A stretch of DNA of 64,000 nucleotides from Volutella citrinella (taxonomy: Eukaryota; Ascomycota; Sordariomycetes; Hypocreales; Nectriaceae). The position numbers and the translations under genes are program-made. Location of the stretch: positions 3,906,001 to 3,970,000 of the forward strand of contig JAWZSP010000006.1 in the NCBI GenBank assembly GCA_034401135.1, written 5' to 3'. Shown here piece by piece: positions 55,399-64,000 of this stretch (positions are counted from its first letter, which is position 1; every line of letters begins with the position of its first letter). The notes below the pieces were generated by a model, which saw only the letters and a list, made by a program, of their open reading frames with translations, was not told the DNA's origin and made no database searches.

Positions 55399-57906
55399 AT
55401 GAGTACTACTTCTGTGGCTCCATTGAAGCGCACCAGGGTCCCCAGACGAACTCAGCACTCAGGTTCGCTGCTTGATTCAATTGCGTGCAAACGCTGCCGC
55501 GCCAGAAAAGTAAAGGTTAGATGCTGTCCTGACCCCCGGCTCACTCGGGGCCTTTCAGCTGACATGACTTATTTGATAGTGCGACGGAGAGTTCCCATCC
55601 TGTTCAGGATGCGTGAGGGCTGGTCTGCCATGCATCATCGCAGACTGGTCTGCTCCTCGTGAATACACCAGAGGGTGAGTGAACCGACCATTCTCATCCC
55701 CCCATGCGGCGAACGTGGTCTGACGGGTGATCCAGTGAGGTCCGCGAACTAGAGGAGAGGCTTGAATTCCTTGAAATGGCAGTCTCGACGGCAGGCCCTC
55801 CCGCCGCTGCTGACGAAGACGCTGGCTCCGGGCGCGATGGATCGTGCAACGATCACCAGACCGAGGCGGGTGCAACCTCCCCGACTCCGCAGGCAAATCA
55901 TCCCTTTGATCGGAGGTTAGTCGATCCAATTCAAGATGCGTATTAAAGCACTAACATGGTTGTGTGTGCCCAGCCGCCTCCAGTCTGAACAGGGTCCCAA
56001 CAGCCCGACGCCCCAAACACACCTCACCCAGATACTGAACGCCTCCTCTCAAAAGTCGTCTATATTCTATCACGCACCGCACCCGCTCCCCTCGGAGGAA
56101 CTGGCTCTGTTGATTGTTGATGCCTAGTAGGTCCATGTGTATTCCCTGCAAGGGTCGTGTAACTGACCACCGCCAAGTTTCTGCGAGTTCCATGTGGCAC
56201 ACCCGCTTCTCGATCGTGACGACATCACACGTACGCTCAGCGCCCATCTCGAGACCTCGCCAGAGTACCACGTATCAAAGCATGATGTCTTCAACCTGAA
56301 CATGGTTCTTGCCATTGGGGGGATTCAGCTTTATCGAAATGGCATCATCAACTTGCATCCGTTTGGTTTCTTCACGGCGGCCCTTGAAGCACAACCTCCT
56401 TCAGAGTCATCATTCAACTCGATCCAAGATATCGAAACGTTTTTGCTGATAGCGCATTTTGGCATCTTCTACAATATTGGTAGGCACGGTCCAAGCATCT
56501 GATATCACCCGTCTCACACCCTGCTAGGCTGCTCGCTCTGGGAACTCGGTAGGCTGTGCGTCCGCATCGCTATTGAACTGGGACTTCACCAAGACCAGCG
56601 AGTGACAAACGGTGTATCGCCTAATAATCCGCACAAGAGGCTTGTGCTCTTTTGGGACGTCTACCTGTTGGATCGCTTCTCGTCATCCACCCTCGGCCGG
56701 CCTTTTGCTATCGATGACCGCGAGATTGACGTGGGCCTACCAAGTGTCGATGATGCAGCCCTGCCCGCAGAGGTCAGGCCACTGGCCACATTCAAGCGAT
56801 TTATCCAACTGGGGCAATTGACCTCGAGAATATACGACTCCATCCACCAGAACGACCTTGCTTCAGAGCGAGGCTCGCCGCGGTTTCGAAACGCCGATTC
56901 GGCAAATGTCGCTCGCGTCCTGTCCGAAGTCCGCGGCTTCTCTACCGAACTGGCTACCTGGAGAAGGTCTGCTCCGAAATCTTTGAAGGCCTCGTGCATA
57001 TTCGAGACGGAGGAATACTCCGAACTTTTGTACCAGGAAGCACGACTGTGGCTGGTTCGAGCAACCATTGACAGACTTGGGAAATTGGCCCCTGAACCAC
57101 CAAGGAGTCTGCTCCGGTCTTGCCTGCAAGCAGCCTGCGGCATTATCGCCAAGTTTGATCAAATACGGAATATGGGGCTAGTGACATTTACCCGAGCATA
57201 CACACACCTCATCTTCGTTGCCAGTCTTGTGATTCTGCTGGTCATCGACGTTGCGCTCCGGCAGAATACGAGTCAACAAGAGTGCTATTCCACCGTCGAT
57301 GTCGACCACTGGCTGGCTGACCTGGAAGACGACTCGGTGCAGTTGACCATGGATGACGCCATGGGGTCACTGCGTACAGCAAGCCATCTCCTCCGCTGGT
57401 TTGCAGAGCAGATGCCAGATGTGCGAATATACACCCAATTCTTCGAGACCTTAAGACGCAAGGCTGAGGAGTCGCGAGCGGCTAGCTTGGGTACCCAGCC
57501 CAACACTGCCGTCGCTTCCAATCTGTTTGCTCACAACTCAGAAGACGTCATTGCAGCGGAGGCGGGACATCAGACGTTGACTCTAGCAGATGAGCATCAA
57601 CAGGGCCTCAATCCCGAGAGCGGTGTGACGATCCACGGCGCGGAAAGTTCAGGGCTTGTTGCGAACCCTGACTTGGAGTCCTTGGAGCCCATGTACGGCT
57701 TTCATTCTGCAATCTCCAGCTCCCTGCCGGGTGAGGGGCCGCAGATGGGAGATTTCAGTAACTACCTCGGCGGAGACATTGCCTCGTGGCCATTCACCTT
57801 GGCCGCAGGCATGGAAGGGATCGGTTCCGGGATATCAGAGTACGTTTGGGACATGATGCCGCTGTGGGAGAAGTCCCCGTCAAACTCAATGGGCAGTCAT
57901 CTATGA
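55399..57906 (+). CDS. Zn2Cys6 transcription factor with fungal regulatory domain
   Basis: Six exons give 741 aa; introns are 55516-55579, 55675-55735, 55916-55973, 56127-56177 and 56480-56527. The zinc cluster is split by intron 1 and becomes whole on splicing: CKRCRARKVK, then CDGEFPSC, CSGCVRAGLPC. A short coiled-coil helix follows (EVRELEERLEFLEM). The middle homology domain carries the usual VDAYF, LWELGRLCVRIAIELGLHQD, FWDVYLLDRF and LGRPFAIDDREIDVGLP. The tail is acidic. It lies 88 bp from, and convergent with, the hydroxyacid dehydrogenase gene, so it is a good candidate for the cluster's regulator. This is inferred from position only. Confidence 0.88.
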
Positions 57907-57994
57907 GACGACGAATCTGGTACTCTACATGATTTGGGAACACGTGGTCCTATTGCGCCTCTGTGATCTTGCGTATTGTCTACTTGGGCATATT

Positions 57995-59002
57995 TTATGC
58001 TTCTTGTTGCTTCAGGAACTCATAGACACCATCAATCGCCGCGTTGATGGTGGCAATCTGTGTCTCATCCGTGGCAGCTGCAATGTGAGGAGTCCCGACG
58101 AACCTCTTGCAGTTCCACAGTCGTTCGTACTTTTGCAGAGTTGGCGGCTCCTGCTCATGGCAGTCGAAACCAGCTCCCCAGATGAGGCCTTCCTCGAGGC
58201 CTCTGGCCAAGTCGTCCTCGTCCACGATGCCGCCCCGCGCCGTGTTGAGCAGGATGGCTGAGCGCTTCATCTTCTGCAGCTGCGCATATGAGATGAGACG
58301 CTTGGTTGATGAGGTCAACGGCACATGGACCGTCACAATGTCGGATTGACGCAGGATTTCGTCGAGGTCATGGACACGTCTGTGCGGGAGAGTATCCCAG
58401 ACACCGCCGCTCTCGGGGAAATAAGGATCGAACGCGACGATAGAGGTATTAAGGCCTCGGTGGAACATCTGGGCTACGGCTTGTCCGATGTGACCCATGC
58501 CAATGATGCCCAAAGTCTTGCCCGAGATCAGCAAACCATTGATCGTTTCTTTGCGGATGGCTTCGCCTCTGATTCGCTGCCGCACGACCATCTGAGGAAT
58601 CTCTCGAGACACTGTCAGCGCCAAAGCCAGCGTCATCTCTGCAACAGCGCTGGCATTGACTCCAGGGGTATTGCAAATGCGAACGTTGTGCTTCTTGCAA
58701 GCCTCAATGTCGACCTTGTCCAGGCCAACACCCTGCTTGCCAATCACTCGAAGCTGGGGGGCGGCGATTAGGTCCTTTTCGGCAATGTAGTAGTCCTTGA
58801 TGAGGATAGCCGTTGCGTCTGAGCGCCACAGGTCGCCCCTTGGGTCGCCATACAGGACGCAATCGAACAAGGATTGGGCATATTTGACAGACTCGGGGTG
58901 GAAGTCGCTCAGGATGTACAACTTGGGCTTTGCATTGACGCCGACGCTGTGGTCGGTGCTGTACGCTGATGCGGCAGGCGATTCCAAAAGGGAGGGAGCC
59001 AT
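57995..59002 (-). CDS. D-isomer-specific 2-hydroxyacid dehydrogenase
   Basis: Single exon, 335 aa. It reduces a 2-oxo acid or oxidises a D-2-hydroxy acid with NAD(P). The Rossmann motif GKTLGIIGMGHIGQAVAQMF is near residue 165. The catalytic residues are in place: Arg in LLNTARGG, Glu in FDCHEQEPP and His in VGTPHIAAATDE. The N-terminal substrate-binding part has VIGKQGVGLDKVD. The family includes phosphoglycerate dehydrogenase, hydroxypyruvate/glyoxylate reductase and D-lactate dehydrogenase; this one lacks the ACT domain of many PGDHs. It shares a divergent promoter with the aldolase gene, which suggests a common pathway. Confidence 0.9.
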   Translation of the reverse strand: MAPSLLESPAASAYSTDHSVGVNAKPKLYILSDFHPESVKYAQSLFDCVLYGDPRGDLWRSDATAILIKDYYIAEKDLIAAPQLRVIGKQGVGLDKVDIEACKKHNVRICNTPGVNASAVAEMTLALALTVSREIPQMVVRQRIRGEAIRKETINGLLISGKTLGIIGMGHIGQAVAQMFHRGLNTSIVAFDPYFPESGGVWDTLPHRRVHDLDEILRQSDIVTVHVPLTSSTKRLISYAQLQKMKRSAILLNTARGGIVDEDDLARGLEEGLIWGAGFDCHEQEPPTLQKYERLWNCKRFVGTPHIAAATDETQIATINAAIDGVYEFLKQQEA

Positions 59003-59475
59003 GTCTTCTGTAAGTAGAGGAGCACGGCTGGTTTGGTTTTCAGTTTGTCTTGATCTCGTTCAACTGATGAATATATCTGTAGAAAATCAAGACATGGAGC
59101 GATGGTACGCTGGCGAAGAAATACTTATAGCAAGCAGCCGCCTTGTGTCCGAATGGGATCGGCCTGTGTTGGACACTCAGGATTTCCGCTTCTATCTGTT
59201 CGTCTGTCTGTCTCTCCGTCCATCCATACCTTGGCTCGGTGTCGGGCCCGACGCGAATGATGCTGACGTGACGGACTGTTGCCGAAGTGGCCGGTGGGGC
59301 CAAAAGGTCGCCGAACGACACCAACAAGCCACGCTCGTCGAAGGAAGCCGAACTGAACTGCTAGCGTCGGCCAGTTGCGCCGAGGGCTTCTATAATACCC
59401 ACGGCTCTCATTGTGTACAGCTGCTTCGCTTCGCATGGTACCTTTCTGCCTTGACCAGCTTCTCCACCATCCAGC
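59003..59475. promoter_or_regulatory. divergent promoter of the dehydrogenase and aldolase genes
   Basis: This 473-bp region must serve both genes. CCGAA occurs at 59149, 59282, 59311 and 59348. Zn2Cys6 proteins often bind CGG/CCG half-sites, so these could be sites, but no palindromic pair is clear. A TATA-like TATAATA near 59391 faces the aldolase gene. Confidence 0.45.
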
Positions 59476-60458
59476 ATGTTTTACCAATCACCGTTGACAA
59501 GCTCCGTCCGCAATCCGCACCTGCGGATGCTGAATGCTCTCCGGGCCAACTCGAAGCCCATTATGACCTTTGTTGGTCTTCCTTCGTTTCGTACGGCTCA
59601 GGTTGTAGCACAGAGCGACCTTGATGTGAGTGTGACGGGTTATGCTGGAGCCAGACGAGACCTTCACCAATGCTAACAAGCCAAGGGAATCATCATTGAC
59701 TGCGAGCACGGCAACATCAGTGACGATGGGATGCATTGCTCAGTCGCTGCCATAGCGGCTCTAGGGGTTTCGCCTCTCGTCCGCTTAAGGGGGACTCACT
59801 CGGATTTAATAAAACGGGCCCTGGATGCCGGTGCACAGTGAGTAATTCAGACAAGAGAGCTCAAGGCTATCTTCACCTTGGTCAGACATATTGACAGGTC
59901 ACAGTGGCATTGTTGTTCCCCAAGTAAACACCCCCCAGGAGGCCAAGGACGTCGTAGCCTTTTCCAAATTCCCACCACAAGGTCTTCGGGGACAGGGCTC
60001 CAGTTTCCCGGCCATGGCCCTTGATATTGACCTTCCAACATATATGCGAACCGCAAATGAGACGCTCATCGTCTGTGTTCAAATCGAGTCTAAGCTGGCA
60101 GTCGAGCATGTCGATGATATTTGTGCTGTACCTGGAATCGGTAGGTCCATATCGAGACCTCACATTCCAGCGCAATACTGACTTTTATTTCTTAGACATG
60201 GTCTTTATTGGACCCAACGATCTTGCTTTATCCGTTCTCGGCCATGTTCCCGCCGTCGGAAATGAGCCCGAGTTCGTCGATGCAATCGACAAGATTGTAC
60301 AGGCTGCTAGGAAGCACGGCAAGTGGGTAGGCCGCTTGTCGAATGACGGAGCCACATGCAAGAAGCATCTTGAAGTGTTTGATACCGTGGCATTGAGTTA
60401 CGATGTTCGGGCTATCCAAAACTGGTATGCCGCGGAATTGGAGGCCGCACGTCTGTGA
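59476..60458 (+). CDS. HpcH/HpaI-family aldolase
   Basis: Four exons (introns 59626-59685, 59838-59904, 60141-60195) give 266 aa, normal for the family. Members cleave 2-keto-3-deoxy acids or related hydroxy-oxo acids to pyruvate plus an aldehyde, using a divalent metal. Seen here: IIIDCEHGN with the catalytic His, PLVRLRGTH with the substrate Arg, AGAHGIVVPQVNT, the metal-binding Glu in CVQIESKLAVEH and Asp in GIDMVFIGPNDLALS. The Asp codon is split by intron 3 and restored by splicing. The end is NWYAAELEAARL. It neighbours a 2-hydroxyacid dehydrogenase and an anion transporter, which suits sugar-acid or hydroxy-acid breakdown. The true substrate is unknown. Confidence 0.9.
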
Positions 60459-60900
60459 TGACCTGGATCTTTTTGTAGCTCGCAAGTAGCACCGTGATAG
60501 CTTGGTGTTAATTATAATCAAGAAGATGTCCTGTTCATTGCAAAGTTGAAAAGACACATTAGGAAATTAGCAATCACACCACAGGTTGTTCGTCACATTG
60601 AGCTGTTTGTAAGCGATCATCACCATACAAACAACATCTCAGGATGAGATACTTGAACTGTTAGTATCACCAGACATTAACTAGAAAGGTTTGTTCAAAG
60701 ACTCTATCATGGATGTAGGCCCGAGAGTACACCATATCAACCAACAATATATACACAGGTGCACTATGAGGAGCTCAGGGGATGCGTATGAGAAGGAGAT
60801 TGCATTGCTATGGTTTCCTTCACTCGACCACCCCTTCCAGCCGCGTACTACTCAAGAAGTTTTTTGCAGGTCTGATACATGAGAATGCCGATACTATGAA
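60459..60900. other. convergent intergenic region
   Basis: The 3' ends of the aldolase and transporter genes meet here. No gene or repeat is seen. Confidence 0.6.
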
Positions 60901-62609
60901 CTACAGCGCCCACTTCTGACCGGTAGTGATTCCACGAGAAATTTGACGGTTCCGATGCATGTAAAGGACAATAAGAACGCCAGTGAGGGCAGCACCCATC
61001 AGCAATAGTCCGCCGTTGACCCAGTGGCCCGTCGGATAACCGGCCTTCGCCTCACTGCTCTTGTAGATCCACACTCCAGCAATCTGGCCTGGAGCGCCAA
61101 ACGAGATATTGAGGGCCAGGGCAAGACCTTGAGCAGAGGTGGATCGCAGGTTTGCAGACAGCCATCCCAGGAGAATGGGAATCGTGGCAAATGTTCCACA
61201 CGATGCGACGATCAGGGCCCCATAACGACCACCATACGCCGTTGGAGGAAGGCAAGCCGAAACAATGAAGCCGATGGCGCCAAGGAGCATAAGTCCAACG
61301 GTTGTGAGAGCCCTTTGATTGTACTTGTCGCAGTACAACGAAAGCACAATAGTAACAACAAAGGCAGCGGCATCTGGGCACGAGTGTCAGCATATCTCCA
61401 TGGCAGAAGCTAAGCCGGTAAGGGAGGTTGTTTACATGGAGGAACCGTCATGAGCTGTGCATTCAGCGAGTCGTAGCCAAGACCATTGGTGATGGAAGGA
61501 GTAAAGAGCGACAGGCTAGAGAAGGGGCATGACTTTGAAAAGTAAACAATGTAGTGGAGGTAGAGCCTCCAATCAAGGAGAACCTCCTTGGCATCAGCCC
61601 ACTTCATGCTAGCAGCACTGCCCTTGGACCCATTGTATTCCATGCGCAGAACTGCGAGCTCCTTATCGTCAGCCGTGAGAAACTTGGCAGTCTCGGGGTA
61701 GTCGGGCAGGTAGAAGAAGATGAAGACTCCGAACAGAATGGATGGAGCACCCTCGAGGATGAATACTGACAGCACACGACGCGTTAGAGATGACACTTGC
61801 AGCCAGTAGCAAAGGACTAGGCATTTATTCTTGACTTACACCAGCGCCAAGCCCAGAGGCCTGCGGTCAGCTTCATGTGGGAAATGCCATAGGCCAGCAG
61901 TCCGCCAAAGGCACCCGCAAGAGTGGCAGTCGAGTAGATAAAGGCCAGGCGAATGGCCCGCTCGTTGGCACGATACCAGAAGGAGATGTAGTAGGCCAGA
62001 CCAGGGGCGAGGCCAGCCTCAAAAACGCCAAGAATGAAGCGAGCAGCGGCCAGGCCAGCAAAGTTGTGGACGGCCCCGAGGCACATGGAGATGGTACCCC
62101 AGCTGCACAACAGAAAGGCAAACCACTTTCCAGGGCCGACGCGCTTAAGGAAGAAGTTGGACGGCGCTTCAAAGATGGTGTAGGCGATGAGAAAGACCAT
62201 GAGGGCGATGACGTATTGCGTGTTGGTCATTTTCGTCTCCGACATCAGATCGTGGCCCAGCTCCTTATTCATGACCTTGGCGTTGCCGATGTTGGAGCGG
62301 TCTAGGTAGGCAAGGAAGTACATCATGGCGCAAATGGGGATCAAGCGCATGTCCTGCTTGCGGAGGAGCGCCTTGTTAGCCTGGGAGCGTTCCTGGCCGA
62401 TGAAGGCATCAACATGCGGAACGCCATCTGTGGCCTTGAGCTCGTCGTTTTGCTGCATGAAACGACTCATGTCAGTTGATGAGCCCGGAAGCAGCGCCGT
62501 CGCTGTGGTGTGTTCAACAACTGACCTGTTCCATGTCTGACAGATGCCCGGAGCCGTGCTCCAAGTGCGATGCAGGGAATGTCTTCTCCTGAACTTGCGA
62601 TGTGGCCAT
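60901..62609 (-). CDS. MFS transporter, anion:cation symporter (Dal5-like) family
   Basis: Four exons (introns 62525-62453, 61839-61766, 61435-61374) give 499 aa with about 12 membrane spans. The start was placed in the small first exon (MATSQVQEKTFP), giving the usual short cytosolic N-terminus before RLIPICAMMYFLAYLDRSNIGN, a hallmark of this family. Other marks are SNFFLKRVGPGKWF, RFILGVFEAGLAPG, LFILEGAPSILFG (made whole by splicing intron 2), and DYPETAKFL after span 6. Members import allantoate, nicotinate, tartrate and other organic anions with protons at the plasma membrane. Sitting beside aldolase, dehydrogenase and two regulators, it probably brings in the pathway substrate, an organic or sugar acid. 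Confidence 0.9.
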
Positions 62610-63109
62610 TTTTTTCTTCTTCCTTCGGCCCTGGCTGGCGACAGATTGGCAAAAGTAGGACGTATGTAGGATGTGAATAGAGGCTTGCGGAGGTGGAGGG
62701 CGACTGGACCTGTTGGGGTGGAATGAAGAGAAAATGAACGATATTGCAACCATTTATATATCCACAAGCGTCAATGGCGGGACGATGGAAGCGCCAGCAG
62801 TTCGTGCCCCAGGAATATGAGTCGGGGTCCCCGGAGAAGGCGGGGGGAGCCTTGTCAATGAGGTTTCGGTCGTTTGTCCGACGATGCATCATGGCTGAGC
62901 GACGACCCCATGGGGAATGGGCACTGGGGTGGTCGTTGTGGGGTTTCAATTAGCTCCCCCGCACACACCAGAACGGCGTAAACCTTGTGCGGAGGGAGAC
63001 GGGGTAAGCGGCGGACAGAGTGCGAGGTAGCTAAATACAAGACCAGCCAGCGAACCCTCGCCAGCTGTCCGCCGTCGCATCGCCGTCGGGCCCGACAATG
63101 TAATTGATC
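62610..63109. promoter_or_regulatory. divergent promoter of the transporter and second regulator genes
   Basis: A 500-bp region lies between two divergent genes. A TATA-like TTATATATCC lies near 62754, about 145 bp upstream of the transporter start and facing it by position. No clear CGG palindrome was found by eye. Confidence 0.45.
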
Positions 63110-64000
63110 ATGCCATTGACGCAAGCACCACAAGAGCCGGCCTCTGACGACGCCGAGGGACACGGCCAAGACCAGTCACCAGTCCAGACGACCCGTCGCC
63201 CGGTGGCATGCCAACGATGTTTCGTGAGAAAGAAACGCTGCGATCGGGCTCTGCCCGTGTGCTCGCTATGCCGTGTAGCCGGCGAGCTATGCACGGCTTC
63301 AAGCGCCGAGGCAGGCATCGTCCGGGTCCAGGGCAGGGAGTTCACGCGCAAGGGCTACGTGACGGACTTGCTCGAGCAGATTGCCGCCCTAGAAGCACGG
63401 CTCGATGGTGCTGGAACCGGGCCCTCGACTGACAGCAATTCGACATCTGCTGCAGACGAGCCAGATGGACGGTCAAGACCCGCCGAGGCCGAGCTGCCCG
63501 CTGATCCGTCGTCGGTCCAGAAGCAAAGCCAGCCGGACGCAGAGCAGGCCAGTGCCCCGACGGCGGAGCCCCGGTGGCGACTCGAAGGGGCCGAGAGAAA
63601 CGTCGACCTGCTCTCCCGGAGCGCAATGGCCGAGCCGCGGGGCCGCGCCGGAGAGTTCCTGAAGCAGCTGTCGATGCCACGCGTCATCGCGGGCATCACC
63701 AGGACGTACGGCGGCAACCCGGAGGCGACCAAGGCCGTCAATTCTCTGTGGAACGGCATCTCGCAGTACATCCGGCACCCCGCCGGCCCAGTCCACCGGC
63801 TCCACGTCGAACCGGCTGAGGCTGACCGCGCTCTCGAGACATATCTCGACGTTGTCGACTTTCGCTTCCCCAGGTTGCCGGCCGCCAAGGTCAGGCTCGG
63901 ACTCAACTGTATCACGGCCCCCGACGATGGCGAGTACAGAAAGCATCTGGCCAAGGATCCAGCCCGCATTTTCATGGCCTACATGGTCATCGCAATCGTG
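63110..64000 (+). CDS. Zn2Cys6 transcription factor, 5' part (cut by window end)
   Basis: The frame is open from ATG 63110 to the window edge (297 codons). An acidic start leads to the zinc cluster CQRCFVRKKRCDRALPVC, then CRVAGELC, at about residues 35-62. A dimerisation helix follows (KGYVTDLLEQIAALEARL), with a Pro/Glu linker. From about residue 180 the fungal regulatory domain begins (ADRALETYLDVVDFRFPRLP, then IFMAYMVIAIV). It is divergent from the transporter gene, so it may control the transporter or the whole cluster. The rest lies outside the window. Confidence 0.85.
   Translation, partial: MPLTQAPQEPASDDAEGHGQDQSPVQTTRRPVACQRCFVRKKRCDRALPVCSLCRVAGELCTASSAEAGIVRVQGREFTRKGYVTDLLEQIAALEARLDGAGTGPSTDSNSTSAADEPDGRSRPAEAELPADPSSVQKQSQPDAEQASAPTAEPRWRLEGAERNVDLLSRSAMAEPRGRAGEFLKQLSMPRVIAGITRTYGGNPEATKAVNSLWNGISQYIRHPAGPVHRLHVEPAEADRALETYLDVVDFRFPRLPAAKVRLGLNCITAPDDGEYRKHLAKDPARIFMAYMVIAIV

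Overview
The window is nuclear DNA of a filamentous ascomycete, probably a Sordariomycete. Coding regions are GC-rich and are cut by short GT..AG introns of about 48 to 91 bp. Fungal families are plentiful: three Zn2Cys6 regulators, an SGF29 subunit, mucin-like secreted proteins and an anion:cation symporter-type MFS carrier. I joined exons by hand from reading frame, splice consensus and family motifs. No tRNA, rRNA, CRISPR array or intact transposon was recognised.

Layout. 0-5 kb: a possible gene start running off the left edge, then a trypsin-like protease gene (2144-4108) bracketed by inverted, GGAACAGA-rich repeats. 5-15 kb: a cutinase-factor-like Zn2Cys6 regulator, a flavin monooxygenase, a two-repeat alpha/beta-barrel-like protein and a secreted HExxH (M35-like) metallopeptidase. 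16-25 kb: a secreted Ser/Thr-rich protein, a helicase-related gene carrying an in-frame TAG and lacking the C-terminal helicase half, and an acidic unknown protein. 25-40 kb: an FHA-domain protein kinase and a giant 3583-aa secreted adhesin-like protein. 41-47 kb: SGF29 and two unknown proteins. 47.5-52.4 kb: an accessory patch with an intact tandem-repeat gene (six 27- or 29-aa units) and a broken upstream relative sharing three separate blocks with it, set in otherwise decayed sequence. 52.6-54 kb: a branched-chain aminotransferase.

55.4-64 kb looks like a small catabolic cluster: Zn2Cys6 regulator, D-2-hydroxyacid dehydrogenase, HpcH/HpaI-type aldolase, MFS organic-anion transporter and a second Zn2Cys6 regulator cut by the window edge. 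Dehydrogenase and aldolase share a 473-bp divergent promoter, and transporter and second regulator share a 500-bp one. The inferred route is import of an acid, cleavage of a 2-keto-3-deoxy acid to pyruvate plus an aldehyde, and reduction or oxidation of a 2-oxo/2-hydroxy acid, under local control. The substrate cannot be read from the sequence.

The points most worth a second look are the tandem-repeat family and its degraded relative, the inverted repeats round the protease gene, the TAG-interrupted helicase gene, the giant adhesin and the acid-catabolism cluster.
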